A stretch of DNA of 64,000 bases, from contig NZ_RQPI01000002.1 in the NCBI RefSeq assembly GCF_003854965.1, positions 1 through 64,000 on the forward strand, given 5' to 3'. The first letter of the stretch is position 1, and every line of letters starts with the position of its first letter. The notes beneath the pieces were generated by a model. That model had not been told where the DNA came from, made no database searches, and saw only the letters and a list, made by a program, of their open reading frames with translations. This DNA is from Paenibacillus rhizophilus. GTDB taxonomy: Bacteria; Bacillota; Bacilli; Paenibacillales; Paenibacillaceae. Of the stretch, positions 51,992-61,323 are shown in pieces. A program made the translations under genes and the position numbers.

Positions 51992-52765
51992 TTAGAACGA
52001 GATATATACCGCAGCCAGCAGACCCACGGTCTCTACCAGCTCGTTTAAAGCTCCATACGTATCCCCGGTTAAACCTCCAAGCCGCCGGATAAAATAACTG
52101 ACGCACAACCAGGCAGTAGTAGCTTGAACGCCGATGAGCCAGATCGATCCGAAGGAAGGCCAGAGAATAACCGGGAACAGCAGCAGCAGCAAGGCTCCTG
52201 CAAGATAACCGGCATGAGCTTCTTGGAACAGCCCTCCCATGCCTTGCTCCCCTCCAATATAAGGCCGCCGGACAATCGCAGCCACCATAGCCCCCCGGCT
52301 CACGGCCGGAACGGTCAGCAGCAAGCAGAGCAGCATGCTCCCGGATATCGAGCCCTGCCGCAGTCTGTCAAGCAGAGTCCAAAGGGAAGCCCACTTCACT
52401 ATCAGCACGAAGAACGCCGCCAAAACACCCATTGCTCCTACACGGCTGTCCTTCATGATCGCCAGCATCTGCTCACGCGGCCGATGGCTTCCGAGACCGT
52501 CCGCCGTATCCATCAATCCGTCCAGATGCAATCCGCCGGTCAGAAGGGTCCAAATGAGCAGCAGTACAGCCGCATCGAGAGGAGGAGCGCCAGATGACAG
52601 CACCACCAAAGCCAGATAAAGAATAGCACCGATGACAAACCCTACAACCGGATAAAACAGTACACTCCGGCTTACATAGCGCTTGTCATATTCCACTTGA
52701 ACGGGAATCGGGAGCCGGGTAAGAAACTGGAATGCCACAATTAAAGAAACCAGCCATTGTCTCAT
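51992..52765 (-). CDS. cobS: Adenosylcobinamide-GDP ribazoletransferase (cobalamin synthase)
   Basis: A 257-residue integral membrane protein with about six helices. Conserved FLTRLPIP (residues 13-20) and GGLHLDGLMDTADGLGSH (near 75-95; Asp-rich metal site) identify the CobS/CobV family. It joins the lower nucleotide to adenosylcobinamide-GDP at the membrane. Its ATG overlaps the cbiB stop by ATGA. Confidence 0.94.
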   Translation of the reverse strand: MRQWLVSLIVAFQFLTRLPIPVQVEYDKRYVSRSVLFYPVVGFVIGAILYLALVVLSSGAPPLDAAVLLLIWTLLTGGLHLDGLMDTADGLGSHRPREQMLAIMKDSRVGAMGVLAAFFVLIVKWASLWTLLDRLRQGSISGSMLLCLLLTVPAVSRGAMVAAIVRRPYIGGEQGMGGLFQEAHAGYLAGALLLLLFPVILWPSFGSIWLIGVQATTAWLCVSYFIRRLGGLTGDTYGALNELVETVGLLAAVYISF

Positions 52766-53733
52766 CTTTTCTCTCCAATATAAAGACTTCCCGCAGCGAC
52801 CAGCAGCAGGATCACGATGATTGCCGCGGTCAGCCTCAGAATTCTTATCGTCTGCCGGATATCTTCCGCTGCAAATTCCCTGACGGCGGTTCCCATTCTG
52901 GCTCTCTCCGATACAATGCCGCCATAGCTGTTGAACCCGCCGAGCTGAATCCCCAGCGCTCCGGCGACTGCGGCCTCAGGGATGCCGCTGTTCGGGCTCG
53001 GATGCTTCGCGGCATCGCGACGCATGGCCTGCCAAGCCCTTCCGGCATTCAGCCCTTTCGTCATAAGCGCCGCCGCCCAGAGCAGCAGCCCCGTTATTCT
53101 GGCAGGGATATAATTCAGCACATCGTCAAGCCTGGCGGAAGCCCAGCCGAAATACCGGTATTTATCGTTCTTATAGCCGACCATCGAATCCAGGGTATTC
53201 ACCGCACGGTACAGTAAAGCCAGGGGAGCCCCGCCGATCAGCGCATAGAACAGAGGAGCAACCACGGCATCGACAATATTCTCGGCGACCGTCTCCACGG
53301 TGGCTCTCGTGACTTCCCGTTCCGTTAAAGAATGCGTTTCCCTGCCCACAATGTAGCCGACATAGGTTCTGGCGCTGTCCAAATCCCCCTTGACCAATGG
53401 ACGGAAGACCTGCATGGCCGCGTCACCCAAGCCTTTGATGGCAATCGTGGTTGAAATCAGCCAGACCGCCGCCAGTACCCGGATTATAGGGTGAATGAGT
53501 CCGGCAAGCCATAGAATCAGGAAAGCGGCGGCGTAAACGGCGGACAGCACCACCAGGACAAGGAGCACCCCAAGCGCTCTCTCCTTCGTCCGCCCCGTTC
53601 CCCACTTGCGCAGGGCCGATTCTGCGACGGATATGATCTTTCCTATCCCAATCACCGGATGCGGGATGCCGCGCGGGTCGCCGACCAGCAGATCAATGAA
53701 AATCGCTGTAATCACAAACATAATTCCCTGCAA
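52762..53733 (-). CDS. cbiB: Adenosylcobinamide-phosphate synthase
   Basis: A 323-residue membrane protein with about five helices and the family signatures LLVGDPRGIPHPVIGIGKII near residue 15 and ETVAENIVDAVVAPLFYALIGG near 150. It attaches the aminopropanol phosphate arm to cobyric acid. The given start is TTG 53733, nine bases after AAGGGG; ATG 53721 (CAGGGA just upstream) is equally possible. It is 3 nt from the cobU stop. Confidence 0.93.
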   Translation of the reverse strand: MQGIMFVITAIFIDLLVGDPRGIPHPVIGIGKIISVAESALRKWGTGRTKERALGVLLVLVVLSAVYAAAFLILWLAGLIHPIIRVLAAVWLISTTIAIKGLGDAAMQVFRPLVKGDLDSARTYVGYIVGRETHSLTEREVTRATVETVAENIVDAVVAPLFYALIGGAPLALLYRAVNTLDSMVGYKNDKYRYFGWASARLDDVLNYIPARITGLLLWAAALMTKGLNAGRAWQAMRRDAAKHPSPNSGIPEAAVAGALGIQLGGFNSYGGIVSERARMGTAVREFAAEDIRQTIRILRLTAAIIVILLLVAAGSLYIGEKR

Positions 53734-53736
53734 AAG

Positions 53737-54357
53737 TTACTGCCCCTTTCCGCCGGACCGCCAGGCCGCTTCCCGTAAATTCAAAGGAATTCCGCAAACG
53801 ACCAGATATACTTCATCGGCCTGTTCCGCAAGCGCCTGATTCACCTGCCCGGCAAGGTCACGGTAAACTCTGCCCAAGGGATACTCGGGAACAAGAGAGT
53901 CGCCTACTTCATTGGTAACGAGAACCGATGAAAAAGGAGCCTGCTTCAGCAGGCGGGCAAGCTCCTTGATTCGCCCAAGAATAGATTCACTATGCTCCGG
54001 CTTCATCCACCGCTCTTGTCCTGATTCATCCGGCTGTAACAGCAGGTTCGAAATCCATAAGGTAATACAATCGATCAAGACAACGGATACCTGTTCTTCC
54101 GAAAGCCGCCGGATGACCGACTCCAGCTCGTACGGCTCTTCGACCGTCCGCCATTCTGCGGGCCGCCGGTCCCGGTGCAATGCCGCCCGTCTTTTCATCT
54201 CGTCATCATAGAGCTGGGATGTGGCAATATATACGACTTCCTGCCCCCGGGTCAGTCCCAGTTCCCCGGCATACTGTTCGGCAAAACGGCTCTTGCCGCT
54301 TCGCGCCCCTCCGGTGGCAAGAATCAGCTTCTTTTCATACGACTCCGCTTCGAGCAT
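53737..54357 (-). CDS. cobU: Adenosylcobinamide kinase / guanylyltransferase
   Basis: A 206-residue bifunctional enzyme. P-loop ATGGARSGKSRFAEQYA lies near residue 13, IDCITLWISNLLL near 95, and the conserved SVLVTNEVGDSLVPEYPLGR near 150 (core VTNEVGDSLVPEYPLGR). It phosphorylates and guanylates adenosylcobinamide. The ATG at 54357 is five bases after GGAGG; the adjacent ATG at 54360 is possible. Its start lies 26 nt downstream of the cobA stop. Confidence 0.93.
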   Translation of the reverse strand: MLEAESYEKKLILATGGARSGKSRFAEQYAGELGLTRGQEVVYIATSQLYDDEMKRRAALHRDRRPAEWRTVEEPYELESVIRRLSEEQVSVVLIDCITLWISNLLLQPDESGQERWMKPEHSESILGRIKELARLLKQAPFSSVLVTNEVGDSLVPEYPLGRVYRDLAGQVNQALAEQADEVYLVVCGIPLNLREAAWRSGGKGQ

Positions 54358-54382
54358 CATTTCCTCCCTGCTGCGCCCAAGG

Positions 54383-54940
54383 TCAATATTCAATCCCGAG
54401 AACCGCGGGCACTCCATCATTGTAATAATGCTTAACCGCCTGAACCTCAGACACCAGGTCCGCCAGTTCCAGGATTTCCGGTTTCGCCTGACGCCCGGTC
54501 AGGACCAGATGCAAATGCTTCGGCCTTTGCCTGATTAAATCGAGTACTTCGCCAAGGGGAAGGACGTCATCAACCGGGAATTTCTCGATCGCGAGCGCAT
54601 TGTTGATTTCGTCCAGTACCACTACATCCCAGTCGCCGCCAAGCACTTCTTCTCTGGCGGAAGCCCAAGCCTCCCGCAGAGCGGAGCGGTGCTCCTCCGG
54701 TGTCTTCGTCCAGGTGAATCCCACGCCAAGCTGACGGATCTCCACCCCTAGTTTACGAAGAGCGATATGTTCTCCGTATGTTCTCTGGGGTGACTTGATA
54801 AATTGCAGAATCAGCACTTTGTAGCCGCGTCCCGAAGCCCGCACCGCGAGCCCCAGAGCGGCTGTTGTTTTGCCTTTGCCGTCGCCTGTATAAACAAGGG
54901 TATAACCCTTGCGGTTCGCTCTGCGGTCAGGCTGTTCCAC
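54383..54940 (-). CDS. cobA: Cob(I)alamin adenosyltransferase (CobA/BtuR type)
   Basis: A 185-residue ATP:corrinoid adenosyltransferase. The unusual P-loop GDGKGKTTAALGLAVRA is near residue 20, with VVVLDEINNALAIEKF near 105 and HLVLTGRQAKPEILELADLV near 145. GTG at 54940 has AGAGG eight bases upstream and lies 14 nt inside the cbiA gene. The B. megaterium operon ends with this function (btuR) after cbiA and two siroheme genes; those two are absent here. Confidence 0.92.
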   Translation of the reverse strand: MEQPDRRANRKGYTLVYTGDGKGKTTAALGLAVRASGRGYKVLILQFIKSPQRTYGEHIALRKLGVEIRQLGVGFTWTKTPEEHRSALREAWASAREEVLGGDWDVVVLDEINNALAIEKFPVDDVLPLGEVLDLIRQRPKHLHLVLTGRQAKPEILELADLVSEVQAVKHYYNDGVPAVLGIEY

Positions 54941-56339
54941 TAGCTTCGCCTCTTTTCCGGCTATATTGCAAGCAGCGTTGTATGAAGCGCTCCGCGACTT
55001 TCGGATTGGACGCAAAATGAAGATGCGTGTAGCCTGCCATCACATTATCCGAGTGGTAGCCTTCAAATCCCGTTCCGCGCAGACCTTTCGTTTCATAAAC
55101 ATAAGGGTAATCCTCCTGGTCCGCCGTCAGTTTGGAATAATGGAATTCATGGCCCCGAATGGCCTCGCCCTCTTCCATGAGCAGACAATCCCGGAGCGCC
55201 GTGGCCTCACGGTAGCCTAAAGCAGTGAGCTTATCCTGCATGGCAACATCCGCAGGGATAAGTCCGACCATGGCATGGGTTTCTCCGGCGCGGTCGGTAA
55301 TCGAACGAGTAAGATACATATACCCTCCGCACTCGGCGAAGACCGGCAGCCCTTCCAGAATGCGGGCTTGCAGATCCCGCTTCACCCGGCCATCCGCCGC
55401 CAACCTGGCGGCAAACTCCTCGGGGAATCCGCCGCCGAGATAAAGACCGTCCGCATCCCCCGGCACGGTATCGCCCGCCAGGGGGCTGAAATACACCAGC
55501 CTGGCGCCATACTGCTCTAGCAGTTCCAGGTTCTCACGGTAGTAGAAATTGAACGCCGCGTCCCGGGCGACAGCAATCGTCGGCCCTGAGTCCGGGCGCG
55601 GTCCGCCGCTGAACAGCCGTTCCTTCGGCCATGCAAGCACCGGGGCTGTACCCGCCAGGGATAGCACCGACTCGATATCCACTCCGCCTTCGACCAGATC
55701 GGCCGCAAGGTCAAACAAACCGCCCAGCTCTCCCCGTTCAATGGCCGGAACCAGACCCAAATGGCGCTCGGGAATGTCCAACCCGCCGTCCCGCTGAAGC
55801 CAACCGACAACAGGAATGCCGCATTCCTGTTCAATCGCGGATTTGACGAGCTGGTAATGCCCCCGGCTTCCGCACTTGTTGACGATTACGCCGGCGATGC
55901 GGATACTCTCGTCCAGCTTCTGATACCCCAGTACGACAGCGGCCGCGCTGCGGGCCATGCTCTGCGCGTTCACAACCAGAATGACCGGACTCTCAAGCAA
56001 GGCGGAAATTTCCGCCGTGGAACCGGTATTGGACAACGGGTCCTTCCCGTCGTACAGCCCCATGACGCCCTCAATAACGGAGACATCCGCTCCTTCGGAA
56101 GCCCGGAGAAAAATTTCCTGCATCGTATCATGAGACAGCATCCAGGTGTCCAGGTTGCGCGACTGCCTGCCCGTTACGGCAGTATGATAGGTTGGATCGA
56201 TATAATCCGGACCGCATTTGAAGCCCTGAACCCGAAGTCCGCGGCGCTTCAGGGCGGCCATTAACCCGATCGTAACCGTTGTTTTACCGGCGCCGCTGCC
56301 TGTTCCGGCAATGACGATACGGTTTCTGTTCCCGCTCAT
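54927..56339 (-). CDS. cbiA: Cobyrinate a,c-diamide synthase
   Basis: A 470-residue glutamine amidotransferase. The N-terminal dethiobiotin-synthetase-like domain has P-loop IAGTGSGAGKTTVTIGLMAAL, with FKCGPDYIDPTYH near 45. The C-terminal class-I glutaminase has Cys in VFAECGGYMYL near 330. It amidates side chains a and c of cobyrinic acid using Gln and ATP. Its ATG overlaps the cbiG stop by ATGA. Confidence 0.94.
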   Translation of the reverse strand: MSGNRNRIVIAGTGSGAGKTTVTIGLMAALKRRGLRVQGFKCGPDYIDPTYHTAVTGRQSRNLDTWMLSHDTMQEIFLRASEGADVSVIEGVMGLYDGKDPLSNTGSTAEISALLESPVILVVNAQSMARSAAAVVLGYQKLDESIRIAGVIVNKCGSRGHYQLVKSAIEQECGIPVVGWLQRDGGLDIPERHLGLVPAIERGELGGLFDLAADLVEGGVDIESVLSLAGTAPVLAWPKERLFSGGPRPDSGPTIAVARDAAFNFYYRENLELLEQYGARLVYFSPLAGDTVPGDADGLYLGGGFPEEFAARLAADGRVKRDLQARILEGLPVFAECGGYMYLTRSITDRAGETHAMVGLIPADVAMQDKLTALGYREATALRDCLLMEEGEAIRGHEFHYSKLTADQEDYPYVYETKGLRGTGFEGYHSDNVMAGYTHLHFASNPKVAERFIQRCLQYSRKRGEASGTA

Positions 56340-57445
56340 AGACCCACCTGCCCGCCTGGAGGGAACGGAACGCGCGCGATGGAAATGGTGACGTTGCCGC
56401 TCTTCCTTTTCTCCAGCAGCCAATCCACCGCTCCGGAAGAGCGGAGCGCCGCAGGCTCGCTGACCCCGTATGCACCCGTATATTTAAATACCGTATCGGA
56501 CGGATTTTTAAGAGGAACCTGATTCAGCTCGTCCGGTGTATATAATTCAAGCTTCCACTTATACTTCCGGCACACTTCGAGGAGACCCTCTTCATCCTTT
56601 TTCAGAACGATGGTGGCCGCATTGCGCACACTTTTGACGGACAGCCGAAGCTCGGACAGTGTGCTTATGATCATCTGCTCAATCTCCTCCGCGGATGTCC
56701 CCCTGTTGCAGCCAATGCCGAGGACAAGCGTTTTGGGCCTGTACAGCACCCCATTCTTAAGCAGCGCAGCTTCTTCCTGCGGCTCGAGCAGCCGGTCTGT
56801 AACCACCAGCGACGCATCAAACTCCGCTTGCATTGCTTCTACGGCGTGACCGTAAACGGTAATATGCGGCGGAAGCGGCTTGTCATACGTCCACCACTTC
56901 GTCTCGCCCGCTTCCTGCACAACGGCGATCCGCTCCTCATTGACCACCGAAGCGCTGACGGGTGTCGCCTTGTCGAAGCTTTCGATTTCCCAGCCGAATC
57001 CGCGTCCGAACAGATCCACCGGGATCGTCCCCTGCACATCGGACGCGGTTGTGATTACAGGACGGGCGCCAAGTGCTTTCGCCACCTCGAGCGTCAACTC
57101 ATTGGCGCCGCCCAGATGGCCCGAAAGCACACTGATTACATGCTGGCCGCGATCATCGATCACGATGACCGCCGGGTCCTTTTTCTTGTCTTCAAGAATC
57201 GGGGCGATCATGCGGACGACGGCTCCAAGAGAAATAATGATTATTAGTCCTGTATAGGCTTTGAACAGGTCCGGCAGAATCAGCTTTACGGACCCCTCGA
57301 ACATCCGGTATCCCAGCTCCGTCTCATCGCCGCGGGCGAATTTACTCATATAGTAAAGGTCGGTTCCAGGAAATCCCGCAGCCAGGTTCCGGGCCATTTC
57401 CACCCCATGCTTGGTGATCGCGACGGCAGCATAAGGCTTAGTCAT
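56336..57445 (-). CDS. cbiG: Cobalt-precorrin-5A hydrolase
   Basis: A 369-residue protein with the three CbiG regions: an N-terminal part (MTKPYAAVAITKHGVEMARN), the central IIISLGAVVRMIAPILEDKKKDPAVIVIDD and SVLSGHLGGANELT, and a C-terminal CobE-like domain (LVLGIGCNRGTSAEEIEQMI). It opens the delta-lactone and releases acetaldehyde in ring contraction. This step belongs to the anaerobic pathway. ATG 57445 overlaps the cbiF stop by 8 nt; in-frame ATGs further upstream lie inside cbiF. Confidence 0.92.
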   Translation of the reverse strand: MTKPYAAVAITKHGVEMARNLAAGFPGTDLYYMSKFARGDETELGYRMFEGSVKLILPDLFKAYTGLIIIISLGAVVRMIAPILEDKKKDPAVIVIDDRGQHVISVLSGHLGGANELTLEVAKALGARPVITTASDVQGTIPVDLFGRGFGWEIESFDKATPVSASVVNEERIAVVQEAGETKWWTYDKPLPPHITVYGHAVEAMQAEFDASLVVTDRLLEPQEEAALLKNGVLYRPKTLVLGIGCNRGTSAEEIEQMIISTLSELRLSVKSVRNAATIVLKKDEEGLLEVCRKYKWKLELYTPDELNQVPLKNPSDTVFKYTGAYGVSEPAALRSSGAVDWLLEKRKSGNVTISIARVPFPPGGQVGL

Positions 57446-58232
57446 TAGCGGCCTGCCCTTTCCGGTAACCGTGGGTAAACGACTTGTCATATAACTTGGA
57501 GCGGTGTTCATCACGGTCGACCATCCCCGGGTCAAGTGCCCAGCCCGCCAGAATCATGGCATGCATCCGAATTCCGGCCTGCCGCAAATCGCTGTCAAGA
57601 TGCCGGAGCGTCGTTCGCACGATTTTCTGATCCGGCCATGTGGCCCGCTGGACGACAGCTACCGGCGTGTCCTCCGACCAGCCCGCCTCCACAAACTCTT
57701 TAACCACCTTCTTAGCAAGCGTGGCGCTTAAAAACAGGGCGATCGTACAATGATGGGAGGCGAGGTCGCGGAGCTTCTCCCGTTCCGGTACGGGCGTCCG
57801 TCCTTCGGCCCGGGTCAGAATGACCGTCTGGGTCAAATCCGGCACCGTCAATTCGGCCCCCAACACGGCGGCCGCAGCAAAGACGGAGCTGACGCCCGGC
57901 ACGATCTCGTAGGCGATACCGCGCTGCTTCAGCAGAACCATCTGCTCCAGGATTGCGCCGTATACGGCCGGGTCGCCTGTATGCACCCGGGCCACGCTTT
58001 TTCCGGTCAGGACGGCCTCTGCCATCACATCGACCATTTGCTCCAGATCCATCCCGGAGCTCTGCACTACCTCTGCATGACTGCCGGCACGGGAGACAAG
58101 CTGTTCGTTTACGAGCGAATCGGTATACAGGACAAGATCGGCGTTCATCAGGATGTTCAGACCTTTCACCGTAATGAGATCCGGATCTCCCGGACCGGCG
58201 CCGACAATGTACACTCTCGGTTCGAGCTTCAC
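57438..58232 (-). CDS. cbiF: Cobalt-precorrin-4 C11-methyltransferase
   Basis: A 264-residue SAM-dependent tetrapyrrole methyltransferase. The N-terminal motif VYIVGAGPGDPDLITVKGL and the HTGDPAVYGAILEQM segment near 100 are typical of CbiF/CobM. The GTG start shares the G of the cbiL stop codon (TAGTG). Confidence 0.93.
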   Translation of the reverse strand: MKLEPRVYIVGAGPGDPDLITVKGLNILMNADLVLYTDSLVNEQLVSRAGSHAEVVQSSGMDLEQMVDVMAEAVLTGKSVARVHTGDPAVYGAILEQMVLLKQRGIAYEIVPGVSSVFAAAAVLGAELTVPDLTQTVILTRAEGRTPVPEREKLRDLASHHCTIALFLSATLAKKVVKEFVEAGWSEDTPVAVVQRATWPDQKIVRTTLRHLDSDLRQAGIRMHAMILAGWALDPGMVDRDEHRSKLYDKSFTHGYRKGQAAND

Positions 58233-58954
58233 TATTTTTTCACCGCCATTAACGTCAAATATTCAAGCTCCTGGCCTTTTAATTCCCGCACATTTCGCCA
58301 GATCAGTTCGTCGGAAGAAGTTACTTTCATTACGACCGAAGCTTTGCCCACAAGCTCCATCTCCTCCAATAGATCGATGATCAAATCCAGCACTTTAGCC
58401 ACCTTGATGAACACAACCGCATCATGGTCTTCAAGGGCTTTCTTCATTGCCTGACGGTCATTCCTGGCGGGCACAATCGCCACCTGTTCATCCCCATCGG
58501 CCAGCGGGAGTCCGAGGCGGGCGGCCGCCCCCAGGACGGAGGAAATGCCCGGAACGGAAACAACAGGGACTTCCGGATGGAGTTCCTGCACCAGGCGGGC
58601 CATATGAATAAAGGTGCTGTACAGATTAGGATCTCCTTCCGTTACAAAAGCGATATCACGCCCTTCTTTCAGGTGATCCCAGCACTGTGAAACCGTCCGG
58701 CTCCACTCCCTGTCAAGCGTGTCTTGATCCTTGGTCATGGGAAATACGAGCCCCAGCATGTTTTTCTCCGCCGTATTAATATATAATTCTACGATTTCCA
58801 AAGCATAGGATTTGCCTCCCATTCGCTTCTTCGGATAGGCAATAACCGGACATTCCTTCATTAATCGGAACGCCTTTACCGTGATTAACTCCGGGTCTCC
58901 CGGGCCTACCCCGATCCCATACAAGGTTCCTGTTTTTACTGCTGTAGTTGTCAT
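58232..58954 (-). CDS. cbiL: Cobalt-precorrin-2 C20-methyltransferase
   Basis: A 240-residue tetrapyrrole methylase with GTLYGIGVGPGDPELITVKA at residues 9-28 and FVTEGDPNLYSTFIHM near 105, the pattern of CbiL/CobI. It uses SAM to methylate C20 before ring contraction. ATGA overlap with the cbiET stop indicates coupling. Confidence 0.93.
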   Translation of the reverse strand: MTTTAVKTGTLYGIGVGPGDPELITVKAFRLMKECPVIAYPKKRMGGKSYALEIVELYINTAEKNMLGLVFPMTKDQDTLDREWSRTVSQCWDHLKEGRDIAFVTEGDPNLYSTFIHMARLVQELHPEVPVVSVPGISSVLGAAARLGLPLADGDEQVAIVPARNDRQAMKKALEDHDAVVFIKVAKVLDLIIDLLEEMELVGKASVVMKVTSSDELIWRNVRELKGQELEYLTLMAVKK

Positions 58955-60204
58955 GGTTGTTCGGTTCCCCCTCTTTCACTTCCGGGCTTCGAAAAGCCGG
59001 TGATCACATAAATGGGATTGAGTCCTTCGAAGCGGGTCATATTCAGAATCGGTTTACTGCGCGAAATCTGCACCAGCGCAATCCGGGAATCGAAGCCGTG
59101 ATCGGCGAGCGCCTGCCGGCTTTCGGACAGCGTCTCGATCGTAGCCGCATTCACGACAATTCGCCCTCCCGCTTTCAGCCGGGAGCAGCAGATCCGGATC
59201 AACTCCCGCAGCTCCCCTCCGCTGCCGCCAATAAACACCGCATCCGGATCGGGAAGCTGATCCAAGCCATTCGGGGCTTTGTCATGAATCACCGTGAAAT
59301 CGGCATGGAATTTCTTCCGGTTCAGCTCAATATTCTCTATATCTCCGGCGTTTTTCTCGATGGCAAACACCTGTCCGTAAGGCGCCGACAACGTACACTC
59401 GACAGATACCGATCCGGAGCCGGCTCCAATGTCCCACACGACGCTGTCTTTTCTGAGCGTAAGTTCGGCCAGGCTGAGTACCCGGACTTCCTTCTTGGTA
59501 ATCAATCCTTTTTCCGGCTTGCGCTGATAAAATTCCTCGTCCTCTATGCCAAATCCGAACTGCGGTGCCGTAAACCCGGGCTTTCGGCGCAGGATGACAA
59601 CATTCAGGGGTGAAAATTCCGACCGGGACATCTCTTCCAACGTCCAGAATCCGCATCTTTCATGCTCGCCGCCCAAATTTTCCGCAACAAAAGCGTCATA
59701 TTCATTGATCCCAAAATCGATCAGATAACGGGCAATTGCGGACGGACTGTTTTCGTGATCGGTTAAAAGAGCAATCTTTTCCTTGCCGCTGACTTTCTGT
59801 GCCAGCCCTTTCATCGTTCGGCCGTGGACGCTTTCCATTGCGGCATCCTGCCAGCTTTCGCCCATTCTAGCAAAGGCCAATTGCACTGAGCTTACATGAG
59901 GATGGATTTCTACCGCATCCACACCCAGCTTCTTCACCATGAAACTTGCGATACCGTAAAACAACGGATCACCGGAAGCCAGCACGACGACATCTTTGTC
60001 CGCCCTTAGTTCAGCCAGTTGTTCGACAGTGCTTCCCAGCCCTCCCTTCAATATAAAGGTTTCTCCACCGTGACCGGGGAAAAAGGACAGATGTCTCTCA
60101 CCGCCGGCAAGCACATCCGCCCGATGAATCCATTCGAGGGAAGCTGCGGACAGCCCCATGGGGCCTTCGTCTCCGATACCGATAATCTTGATGCGCCTAT
60201 CCAC
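58951..60204 (-). CDS. cbiET: Fused cobalt-precorrin-7 C5-methyltransferase / cobalt-precorrin-6B C15-methyltransferase
   Basis: A 417-residue fusion. The N-terminal CbiE domain (1-205) starts IKIIGIGDEGPMGLSAAS and has VVLASGDPLFYGIASF near 75. The C-terminal CbiT domain (215-405) has the SAM motif VWDIGAGSGSVSVECTL, and the decarboxylase region IFIGGSGGELRELI. It is equivalent to CobL. The GTG start at 60204 overlaps the cbiD stop by 8 nt. Confidence 0.93.
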   Translation of the reverse strand: MDRRIKIIGIGDEGPMGLSAASLEWIHRADVLAGGERHLSFFPGHGGETFILKGGLGSTVEQLAELRADKDVVVLASGDPLFYGIASFMVKKLGVDAVEIHPHVSSVQLAFARMGESWQDAAMESVHGRTMKGLAQKVSGKEKIALLTDHENSPSAIARYLIDFGINEYDAFVAENLGGEHERCGFWTLEEMSRSEFSPLNVVILRRKPGFTAPQFGFGIEDEEFYQRKPEKGLITKKEVRVLSLAELTLRKDSVVWDIGAGSGSVSVECTLSAPYGQVFAIEKNAGDIENIELNRKKFHADFTVIHDKAPNGLDQLPDPDAVFIGGSGGELRELIRICCSRLKAGGRIVVNAATIETLSESRQALADHGFDSRIALVQISRSKPILNMTRFEGLNPIYVITGFSKPGSERGGTEQP

Positions 60205-61306
60205 TATGTTCCTCCCTCCCCAATATCTCGCCTTTCATCGTGACCAGCACGATTTCAACCGTTACTCCTCCCCCGATGTGCTCAAGACAGTGACGGCAGG
60301 CGTATTCGCTTAATTTATCAAAAAAACCAGGCAGGCCCGCCTCGATAACGAGCTCGGCGGCTTGAGTCGCTGTGTTGCACTCCAGAATCGCCTCCTGCAG
60401 TTCGGGTGTGGCACCCGTCTCTGCGGCGGCTCTGGCCAGAAAACCGAAATCGACGGCGGCGCTTTTGGAGTGAACCATCATCACGCCCTGAGCTACCTTT
60501 GAGAATTTACCGATCATGCCGACAAGGCTGATGGTTCTCATTCCGAGGCGTTTGGCATGCTGCAGAGAGAAGCCGACGAAGTCGCCCATCTGAATAAAAG
60601 ACTCCTCACTAAGCTCCGGGTTTAACTTCATCGCGTATTTCTCGCTGCTGCCTCCTGTGGTCAGAACAACCTGAGTGCAGCCGGAAGCTCTGGCCACCTG
60701 CATGGCTTGAATAATACTCGCCTTATACGCCGACGTGGAAAATGGCACCACTGTCCCCCGCGTACCCAAAATCGATATTCCGCCGATAATGCCCAGACGG
60801 CCGTTCAATGTCTTCTTGGCGATTTCTTCTCCGCCGGGCACGGAAATCACTACTTTAACGCCGCGGTCAATCCCGAACTCCTCCAGGACTTCCTGAACTT
60901 CCTTCCGGATCATCCGGCGGGGAACCGGATTGATGGCCGCTTCGCCTACCGGGATCGGAAGCCCCGGCTTGGTTACGCGCCCCACCCCGACGCCCCCATC
61001 AAGTTCGATGCCGCTGCCGTCTATCCATGCCGCCGTGGCGACAATTCTCGCCTTATGCGTAGCGTCCGGATCATCGCCCGCGTCCTTGATCGTGGCGCAT
61101 GTCGCCGTATCCGCACTGAATTCACCATCTATGATCGTAAACGTATGGAAAAATCCAGCGGGCAGCCAGATAGTCGATTCATTAACCCGGGTATGGGTGG
61201 ACAGCATCATGACCGCGGCTTTCGCCGCCGCAGCCGCGCAAGCGCCCGTTGTAAATCCGTGCCGCATCTCTTTAGGATTATTCTCTGGTTCCACAAAATC
61301 GCTCAT
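60197..61306 (-). CDS. cbiD: Cobalt-precorrin-5B C1-methyltransferase
   Basis: A 369-residue protein. The N-terminal HGFTTGACAAAAAKAAVMML is the diagnostic CbiD motif, with GIDRGVKVVISVPGGEEIAKKT and GTRGTVVPFS later. CbiD occurs only in the anaerobic (early cobalt) pathway, which fixes the pathway type of this operon. Confidence 0.94.
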   Translation of the reverse strand: MSDFVEPENNPKEMRHGFTTGACAAAAAKAAVMMLSTHTRVNESTIWLPAGFFHTFTIIDGEFSADTATCATIKDAGDDPDATHKARIVATAAWIDGSGIELDGGVGVGRVTKPGLPIPVGEAAINPVPRRMIRKEVQEVLEEFGIDRGVKVVISVPGGEEIAKKTLNGRLGIIGGISILGTRGTVVPFSTSAYKASIIQAMQVARASGCTQVVLTTGGSSEKYAMKLNPELSEESFIQMGDFVGFSLQHAKRLGMRTISLVGMIGKFSKVAQGVMMVHSKSAAVDFGFLARAAAETGATPELQEAILECNTATQAAELVIEAGLPGFFDKLSEYACRHCLEHIGGGVTVEIVLVTMKGEILGREEHSG

Positions 61307-61323
61307 GAGATCCCTTCCCTGAT